In this document: positions 1 to 5,255 of the stretch, piece by piece
Layout: the number at the start of each line of letters is the position of its first letter
How positions within the stretch are numbered: position 1 is the first letter of the stretch
NCBI GenBank assembly: GCA_017959645.1
Contig: JAGDAE010000281.1
Location: forward strand, 1-6,435
Length of the DNA: 6,435 bases
Direction: 5' to 3'
Source of the DNA: Kiritimatiellia bacterium
GTDB lineage: Bacteria > Verrucomicrobiota > Kiritimatiellia > RFP12 > UBA1067
Position numbers and translations under genes: made by a program
The notes under the pieces: generated by a model
The model's input: the letters and a program-made list of their open reading frames with translations, nothing else
Database searches by the model: none
Told to the model about the DNA's origin: nothing

Positions 1-807
1 GTCGAGCCGATTCGCCAGGTTGTCGAAAACGGGATTCTCGGCGACGGGCCGCTCAAGTGCACGTTCGGGACCGGCCAGGGGTTCTCGTGGAAATTCGGCT
101 GGTCGGGCCGCGTCAACCAGAAGCCGGAGCCGGTTCCCGAGGGCTTCGACTACGAGATGTGGCTCGGCCCGGCGCCGTGGCGCCCCTATTCTCCGCACCG
201 CGTCGGCACCTCGTTCCGCGGCTATTGGGACTACGATTCGGGCGGGCTCGGCGACATGGCGCAGCACTATCTCGACCCGCTGCAGTATCTTCTGTGCAAG
301 GACGACACCAGCCCGGTCAGGATCGACTACAGGGGGCCGAAGCAGCATCCCGAGGCGGTGGGCCGCTTCGACCGGCTTACGCTCACCTACGCCGACGGAA
401 CCGTCGTCGAGCTCGACGGCGACGAGTCGCTCAAGGACCGTCCGCTGCTCGAGGGCTCGAACGGGATCTGCGTCTACCCGAAGACTCCCGAGTCGCCGAC
501 GCTACGGCTCGTCGACAAAGACGGCAAGGAGCTCGACGCCGCGAAGATAATCGCCGATCTGCCGAAGCCGGCGCCGCAGGTGACAGATTTCATGGAGTCG
601 GTGCGCGAGCGCAAAACGTTCGCGCTCAACGAATCGAACGGCTTCAGGTCGTCGAGCATGTTCAATCTCGGAATCGTGGCCGAGCGTCTCGGGCGCGGGT
701 TCGATTTCGACCCGGTCTCGCTGCATGCGGTGGACGATCCGGCGGCGGAGCGCTTCCTCTACCAGGAGATGCGCGAACCTTGGGCAACCGAATTCATGAA
801 GGGCTGA
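1..807 (+). CDS. Gfo/Idh/MocA family oxidoreductase, C-terminal part (5' end outside window)
   Basis: The frame is open from base 1 to a TGA at 805-807, giving 268 residues without the start. It is recognised from the sugar-dehydrogenase-like signature Y-E-M-W-L-G-P-A-P-W-R-P-Y (fragment residues 51-63), then W-D-Y-D-S-G-G-L-G-D-M-A-Q-H-Y-L-D (76-92), whose G-D-x-x-x-H segment is conserved in the substrate domain of this family in Planctomycetes, Verrucomicrobia and Lentisphaerae. Family members are usually 400-450 residues. The missing N-terminus should therefore hold the Rossmann NAD(P)-binding fold and the E-K-P motif, which I cannot check. Family enzymes oxidise or reduce sugars, inositols and sugar derivatives with a nicotinamide cofactor; the substrate here is unknown. 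A lipoprotein gene begins 5 bases after the stop, so this is probably an upstream gene of the operon that also contains the rhamnosidase. Family call is firm; specific activity is not assignable. Confidence 0.9.
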   Translation, partial: VEPIRQVVENGILGDGPLKCTFGTGQGFSWKFGWSGRVNQKPEPVPEGFDYEMWLGPAPWRPYSPHRVGTSFRGYWDYDSGGLGDMAQHYLDPLQYLLCKDDTSPVRIDYRGPKQHPEAVGRFDRLTLTYADGTVVELDGDESLKDRPLLEGSNGICVYPKTPESPTLRLVDKDGKELDAAKIIADLPKPAPQVTDFMESVRERKTFALNESNGFRSSSMFNLGIVAERLGRGFDFDPVSLHAVDDPAAERFLYQEMREPWATEFMKG

Positions 808-812
808 AAGAA

Positions 813-1412
813 ATGAAAAACCTTACCGTATCCGCCATCGTTCTGGCCGCGATTCTCTCCGGCTGCGCAACGAAGCAGGAAAAGCTCGTCTGGGAATCGT
901 CGGCCACGCCGGTCAGCGTAGAGCAGACGGCAGATCCGAACCCGTTCAACGACTACGGTCCGGCGATGTCGCACTACGACGGCTACCAGATGGCGGTCGA
1001 GTGGCAGTCTGGCGAGAACGAGGAGCGTCTGGCGAAGGAGACCGCGAGCGAGGAGCTCGCGCCGTACGTGCAGAGCGAGGAGGCGGCGCTGAAGCTGCTC
1101 GCCGAGGTCAAGGGCGCGTACGACACCGATCCTTTCGTCGCGACGAAGATCGCCGCCGTTTCGCAGTTCGTCATGTGCACGAAGTGCCCGAAGATGCCGA
1201 AATGCCGCTGGCGCTGGACCACGGCGCTGCTCTCGGCCGCAAGGGAGTCTGACGACCCGTACCGCACGAATTTCTTCCTCGACCAGCTGCGCTGGTGCGG
1301 ACACCGCCGGGAGGCGAGCGAGGTGAGGGCGATCGCGAAAGCGTCGAAAGACAAGGCCGTCTCGTCCTTCGCCGACATGGTCGCGCGCGAGCTGAGATCG
1401 CGCAAAGACTGA
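813..1412 (+). CDS. Small lipoprotein of unknown function with a cysteine cluster
   Basis: A 199-residue protein that I do not recognise. It starts with a lipoprotein signal: K2, a hydrophobic stretch (residues 4-15) and lipobox L15-S16-G17-C18. The mature protein should be lipid-anchored at C18, with no Asp at +2. Residues 30-70 are polar and look unstructured. From about 70 to 195 it is probably helical, with Ala, Glu and Arg rich segments. The most distinctive part is C122-T-K-C125-P-K-M-P-K-C131 followed by a Trp/Arg stretch (R-W-R-W), and a fourth cysteine in L-R-W-C162-G. The same frame stays open upstream to base 57, but that overlaps the oxidoreductase; the ATG at 813 is chosen because it yields the lipoprotein signal and sits 5 bases after the preceding stop. 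GAAGGG at 798-803 could be a weak ribosome site. Four bases separate it from the next gene, suggesting co-translation. The four mature cysteines could be structural disulfides or a metal site; the sequence does not decide. Confidence 0.85.
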   Translation: MKNLTVSAIVLAAILSGCATKQEKLVWESSATPVSVEQTADPNPFNDYGPAMSHYDGYQMAVEWQSGENEERLAKETASEELAPYVQSEEAALKLLAEVKGAYDTDPFVATKIAAVSQFVMCTKCPKMPKCRWRWTTALLSAARESDDPYRTNFFLDQLRWCGHRREASEVRAIAKASKDKAVSSFADMVARELRSRKD

Positions 1413-1416
1413 GCGT

Positions 1417-2817
1417 ATGCGCATAACGTTCTACGGCGCGGCGCAGACGACGACGGGGTCGATGCACCTCGTCGAGGCCAACGGCAAGCGCATACTTCTC
1501 GACTGCGGCCTCTACCAGGGCCACCGCAAGGAAGCGTTCGAGAAGAACCGCAATCTGCCGGTTGACGCGAAGACGATCGACTACGTCGTGCTCTCGCACG
1601 CGCACATCGACCACTCCGGCAACCTGCCGCAGCTCGTGCGGCAGGGATTCCGCGGCAGGGTGTTCGCCCGGCAGTCGACGTGCGAGCTTTGCGACATAAT
1701 GCTGCGCGACAGCTGCTTTCTGCAGAAGCGCGACCTCGAATACGTCAACAAGAAGCGCCGCAAGGAGGGCAAGAAGCTTTTCGAGCCGCTCTACGACGAG
1801 AGGGATGTCGACGCGCTCATGCAGCTTTTCGTGCCTACCCACCTGCACGAGCCGCGCGAGATCGCCAGAGGGCTGACGCTCGAGTTCTTCAACGCCGGCC
1901 ACATACTCGGCTCGGCGCTGGTGCAGCTCGACGTCAGGAGCGACCACGGCCGCAACCACCGGCTGCTGTTCTCGGGCGACCTCGGCCAGCCCGACCAGCC
2001 GATTCTGCGCCACTACGAATACCCCGCCGGGGCGGACATACTGCTGATCGAATCGACCTACGCCGACAGGTACCATCCCTCGGCCGACGATGTCGAGCTG
2101 CGGCTCGAACGGTACCTGAAGCACATCGACCGCCACAACTCTAAACTGCTGATACCCGCCTTCTCGGTAGGGCGCACGCAGCAGATTATATACTATCTGA
2201 ACCGCCTGCGCGAACGCAACCGCGTGCCGCGCGAAGTAAAGCTCTACATCGATTCGCCCCTCTCGCAGAAGGCGACGAAGATCTACGCGAGCCACCGCGA
2301 GGTGTACAACGACGAGGCGAAGAGGATGCTCGAGGAAGGGCGGGATCCGCTGACGTTCCCGGGAATGACGTTTGTCGGGACGCCCGAGGAATCGATGGCG
2401 CTCAACGGCGCGCCGGGGCCGATGATCATCATCGCGGCGAGCGGAATGTGCGAAGGCGGCAGGGTGCTCCACCATCTCATGCATTGCGTGCAGGATCCCG
2501 ACAACATAATCCTCATCTGCGGCTTTCAGGCCGAAAACACGCTCGGGCGCCGGGTTGTCGAGAAGCGCAATCCGCTCAGGATATTCGGCGAGGAGGTCGA
2601 GCTCAAGGCCCAGGTCGAGGTCATCAACGCGCTTTCCGCCCACGCCGACCGGGCGGGGCTTTCCGATTGGCTCGGCGAGATAAAGGACAACGTGCGCCAC
2701 GCCTTCGCGGTGCACGGCGAACCAGAGAAGGTGTCGGCGATGGCCGAGCTGCTCAAGGAGCAGGGCATACGCAACGTCGTGGCGCCGGCGCCCGGCCAGA
2801 CATACCGTTTCGAATAG
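1417..2817 (+). CDS. Metallo-beta-lactamase / beta-CASP ribonuclease-type hydrolase (CPSF73/YSH1-like)
   Basis: A complete 466-residue cytoplasmic protein with no signal peptide. The metallo-beta-lactamase core starts at residue 1 (M-R-I-T-F-Y-G-A-A-Q-T-T-T-G-S), so the start is secure. Zinc ligands are all visible: H61-A-H63-I-D65-H66, H162 (G-H-I-L-G-S-A), D188 (S-G-D-L-G) and H433. Beta-CASP motifs follow: motif A E212 (I-E-S-T-Y), motif B H409 (S-A-H-A-D) and motif C H433 (A-V-H-G-E-P-E-K). The segments I-P-A-F-S-V-G-R-T-Q (246-255), A-S-G-M-C-E-G-G-R (341-349) and G-F-Q-A-E-N-T-L-G-R (369-378) are typical of the CPSF73/YSH1-like bacterial group, of which Thermus thermophilus TTHA0252 is a characterised RNA-cleaving member. 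Length fits that group and excludes RNase J, which is longer and has an extra C-terminal domain. Expected role: zinc-dependent RNA endo/exonuclease; the in vivo substrate is unknown. It follows the lipoprotein by 4 bases without a strong ribosome site, suggesting translational coupling. Isoleucine codon ATA is unusually common (11 of 26). Confidence 0.96.
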   Translation: MRITFYGAAQTTTGSMHLVEANGKRILLDCGLYQGHRKEAFEKNRNLPVDAKTIDYVVLSHAHIDHSGNLPQLVRQGFRGRVFARQSTCELCDIMLRDSCFLQKRDLEYVNKKRRKEGKKLFEPLYDERDVDALMQLFVPTHLHEPREIARGLTLEFFNAGHILGSALVQLDVRSDHGRNHRLLFSGDLGQPDQPILRHYEYPAGADILLIESTYADRYHPSADDVELRLERYLKHIDRHNSKLLIPAFSVGRTQQIIYYLNRLRERNRVPREVKLYIDSPLSQKATKIYASHREVYNDEAKRMLEEGRDPLTFPGMTFVGTPEESMALNGAPGPMIIIAASGMCEGGRVLHHLMHCVQDPDNIILICGFQAENTLGRRVVEKRNPLRIFGEEVELKAQVEVINALSAHADRAGLSDWLGEIKDNVRHAFAVHGEPEKVSAMAELLKEQGIRNVVAPAPGQTYRFE

Positions 2818-2825
2818 CTGTCAAC

Positions 2826-2830
2826 AGGAG
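2826..2830 (+). promoter_or_regulatory. Ribosome binding site AGGAG for the rhamnosidase gene
   Basis: AGGAG lies 9 bases before the ATG at 2840 and is the clearest Shine-Dalgarno match in front of any gene here. It decides the start: another ATG at 2832 is only one base after the AGGAG, too close, and would encode just three residues before a TGA overlapping the real start. Having its own good site suggests the rhamnosidase is translated independently of the upstream cistrons, although the gap is only 22 bases and transcription is probably shared. Confidence 0.65.
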
Positions 2831-2839
2831 AATGCCGCC

Positions 2840-5179
2840 ATGAAGAATCGCATTGCCGCCATTGCGGCGCTGGCGTCGGCGTTTTGCGCCGCGGGGGATT
2901 TTGTGCACCAGTTTCCGGAGAAGGTCTTCTACGCGCGCGGCGGCGCCGAAGCGACGGTCGACGGGGCGACGCTCAGATACGGCGCAGGAGGCGAGCAGCC
3001 GGTCGTCGCCTACGACTACGGGCCGCAGTGCGCCGGCGGATACGCGATAGTGGACGTCAAAGGATTCAAGGGAATGAACCCGGTCCTCAGACTGTCGTAC
3101 TCCACCCATCCGGACGGTCTGCGCGAGACGGGCGACTTCACCCGCCGGGGATGCGCCGACTATCTCGGGCCGACGTTCGACAACCCGGTTCTGCCGGCGA
3201 ACGTGAACCGCTTCGAGCTCTACACCATAACCAGGACGGGAACCTACATCGCCCCGCTGATACAGGGGCAGGAGCGCTACGTCAGGGTGCAGCTCGAGAC
3301 TCCGGGGACCGAGGTCGAACTCGGCGCGCTCGAGATACGCAACGTCGGGGTGTTTTCGCTCGAGCGTCCGGCCGGGTATTTCAGGTGTTCCGACGAGCGG
3401 GTCAATCGCGCGTGGGACATGAGCGCGTGGACCTGCCAGATAGCGAGCTTCCCCAACGGCGACGCGTGGCGCACGGTTGACGGCAGACTGCTGCCGCGCA
3501 AGCTCGAGAACGGCTCGCCGGTCGGGCTGTGCGAACGCGTCCTGCGCGACGGCGACGGAATCTGGGCGAGCGATTTCGAGCTCAGGACCAATCCGCACTT
3601 CAATTCCGCGATGGGGCTTCTGCTGCGCGCGAACGACGAGGACAACGGCATCGTCGTCGTCGCCTCCCAGCCGGCGTTCGTGCAGATTCTGCGCCGCCGC
3701 GGCGGAGTCAACACGGTGCTGCGCCAGAAGATCGTCGACGAGCCGATCGTCGACGGCGTGAAGCACCGTCTCGAAGTCGTCGTCAGCGGCGTCAACGTGG
3801 CGGTGCATTTCGACGGCAAGCGGATAACCGACGTCGACGTGCCGGATATCGGTCTCGGCGGGCGCTGCGGAATCTACACGGAGAAGGAATGGTGGCCTGT
3901 CGTCGAGAATTTCGTGGTCTGCGACGGGACCGGCAACGAGATATACCGTGACGATTTCTCCGGTTCCGACGATCTCGGGCGGCTGGACGGCTGGTCGTAC
4001 ACGCGCGCGTTCCGTTACATGGCCGACGGGGCGAAGCGCGATCGTCTGGTGTGGATAGGCGATCTTTGGTGGGCGCAGAGAACCTGCTTCTACGCCTACG
4101 ACACCGGCTGGCCGTACTTCCGCGAATCGCTGCGGCTGCTGGCGTTCAACCAGACGCCTGAGGGCTACATATGGGCGGCGCCGCGCGCCGAGACCCGGAA
4201 GCGGCCGGCGAGCGGAGAGTACGGGCACTTCCCGTCCGACGAATTTTCGGCGTGGTTCGTGCCGATCGTATGGGATTTCTATCTGCATAACGGCGACGAG
4301 GAACTCGCCCGCGAATTCTACCCGGCGGTCAAGAAAGATCTCGAATATCTGATTTCGCATTGCCGCGACGACGGGATTTTCGTGCAGAGGATCGAGACTT
4401 CTTCGCACGCGTGCTCGATGCCGCCGGCGGATCCGCGCACCCGCTTCTACATGCAGGCGCTTCTGAACCGGTGCTATCTCGACGGAGCTTCCCTCGCCGA
4501 TGCGCTCGGTTTCTCCGGCGATGCCGCGCGCTGGCGCGAGCGGGCGGCGCGGCTCGGGGAATCCGTCCGCAGGGAATTCCTGCGCGAAGACGGACATTTC
4601 GCGGATGCGCTCGAGTACGAAAGCGACTGGTACCGCGACGTCAGCGAGAAGTTCGCTCTCGGAGCCGGTTTCTACACTCCGGCCGAGGCCCGCGCGGCGG
4701 CCGGACGCGTCAGGCGCGACCAGAAGGACAAGTTCCATCTCGCGGGTCTGCGCGGAATGTTCGCTTACGGCTTCGACGAAGAGGCGTTCGAGATGCTCGC
4801 GAACGGAGCGTGGTTCGGACTTTCGGATCCATCTTGGCCTGGCGCCCACTGCTGCACGGAATGCGGCTTCATGACTACCGACGGCTGGTGGGACGAATCC
4901 CATCCCGATACCGCGGTGGCGGGTCCGATAACGAACTATCTGCTCGGCGTCGAGCCGCTCGAGCCGGGCTTCGCGCGCTGGAGCTTCGCTCCGCACGTCG
5001 TCGCCGAGCTCGACTTCGCCGAGGGCGGGGTTCCGACTCCGCACGGCACGATCTTCGCCCGCTGGGAGCGCAAAGACGGCGGAATCGCCGTCGCGCTCGA
5101 GGTTCCCGAAGGCACGGTCGCCGTCTGCGGCGGCGAAGAGCTTTCGCCGGGACGCCGCGAACTCTTCCTCGCCCGCTGA
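2840..5179 (+). CDS. Exported GH78-like alpha-L-rhamnosidase with inserted concanavalin-like domain
   Basis: A complete 779-residue protein. Residues 1-18 form a signal peptide (K2, R4, then an Ala/Ile hydrophobic core; likely cut near A18). Layout: an N-terminal beta domain (about 22-175); the strand Y-F-R-C-S-D-E-R-V-N-R-A-W (180-192) that precedes the barrel in GH78 proteins; a concanavalin/LamG-like insertion (about 215-385); the (alpha/alpha)6 barrel (about 385-700); and a C-terminal beta domain. The key motif is D396-G-A-K-R-D401-R-L-V-W-I-G-D408. Its spacing of 5 and 12 residues matches the acidic triad I recall for Bacillus RhaB (D567, E572, D579), with Asp at the general-acid position. 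E674 (C-C-T-E-C-G-F) is a candidate general base, and W683-W684 with S687-H688 fits the GH78 C-terminal barrel motif. Expected reaction: hydrolysis of terminal alpha-L-rhamnose from glycans outside the cytoplasm. The insertion may bind sugar. Another six-hairpin glycosidase specificity remains possible. The upstream oxidoreductase could act on a released sugar. Confidence 0.88.
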   Translation: MKNRIAAIAALASAFCAAGDFVHQFPEKVFYARGGAEATVDGATLRYGAGGEQPVVAYDYGPQCAGGYAIVDVKGFKGMNPVLRLSYSTHPDGLRETGDFTRRGCADYLGPTFDNPVLPANVNRFELYTITRTGTYIAPLIQGQERYVRVQLETPGTEVELGALEIRNVGVFSLERPAGYFRCSDERVNRAWDMSAWTCQIASFPNGDAWRTVDGRLLPRKLENGSPVGLCERVLRDGDGIWASDFELRTNPHFNSAMGLLLRANDEDNGIVVVASQPAFVQILRRRGGVNTVLRQKIVDEPIVDGVKHRLEVVVSGVNVAVHFDGKRITDVDVPDIGLGGRCGIYTEKEWWPVVENFVVCDGTGNEIYRDDFSGSDDLGRLDGWSYTRAFRYMADGAKRDRLVWIGDLWWAQRTCFYAYDTGWPYFRESLRLLAFNQTPEGYIWAAPRAETRKRPASGEYGHFPSDEFSAWFVPIVWDFYLHNGDEELAREFYPAVKKDLEYLISHCRDDGIFVQRIETSSHACSMPPADPRTRFYMQALLNRCYLDGASLADALGFSGDAARWRERAARLGESVRREFLREDGHFADALEYESDWYRDVSEKFALGAGFYTPAEARAAAGRVRRDQKDKFHLAGLRGMFAYGFDEEAFEMLANGAWFGLSDPSWPGAHCCTECGFMTTDGWWDESHPDTAVAGPITNYLLGVEPLEPGFARWSFAPHVVAELDFAEGGVPTPHGTIFARWERKDGGIAVALEVPEGTVAVCGGEELSPGRRELFLAR

Positions 5180-5202
5180 ATCGCGCCGGCGAAAATCCAG
5201 AA

Positions 5203-5234
5203 TCCCGCCGTTCCGATTCCCCGCGACGGCGGGA
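5203..5234 (+). terminator. GC-rich stem-loop after the rhamnosidase gene, candidate terminator
   Basis: TCCCGCCGT at 5203-5211 pairs perfectly with ACGGCGGGA at 5226-5234, giving a 9-bp stem with a 14-base loop, 23 bases after the rhamnosidase stop. The stem would stall polymerase or protect the 3' end of the operon mRNA. It lacks the T-tract of a normal intrinsic terminator: the following bases are AAATATGATATAAT. Termination may be weak or factor-assisted. It lies directly before the -10 element of the next gene, so it may instead be an operator or simply an mRNA-stabilising structure. Confidence 0.45.
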
Positions 5235-5238
5235 AATA

Positions 5239-5247
5239 TGATATAAT
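5239..5247 (+). promoter_or_regulatory. Extended -10 promoter (TGATATAAT) for the secreted-protein gene
   Basis: TG at 5239-5240, one spacer base, then TATAAT at 5242-5247 is a perfect consensus extended -10 element for the housekeeping sigma factor. No good -35 hexamer is seen at the right distance, as is usual for extended -10 promoters; the 5219-5224 stretch is CCCCGC. Transcription would be expected to begin about 6-8 bases downstream, at 5253-5255, right at the ATG at 5256. This implies a leaderless or almost leaderless mRNA, which agrees with the absence of any Shine-Dalgarno sequence. The AT-rich block stands out in otherwise GC-rich DNA. Confidence 0.65.
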
Positions 5248-5255
5248 ACTGACGT

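Noticed and set aside
57..812. In-frame upstream extension of the lipoprotein to a start at base 57
   Set aside because: It overlaps the oxidoreductase, is very Arg-rich, and would bury the lipoprotein signal that begins at 813.
2185..2200. AT-rich patch inside the nuclease gene resembling a -10 element
   Set aside because: It encodes the conserved Q-I-I-Y-Y-L segment of the beta-CASP domain and has no associated gene start downstream.
1171..2715. 514-codon open frame on the minus strand opposite the nuclease
   Set aside because: Low-complexity Arg/Val/Glu-rich translation with no motif, lying over a gene with all its catalytic residues intact.
2832..2843. Mini-ORF ATG-CCG-CCA-TGA whose stop overlaps the rhamnosidase start
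   Set aside because: The AGGAG is one base away from this ATG, too close for initiation; a three-residue ORF by chance is unremarkable.
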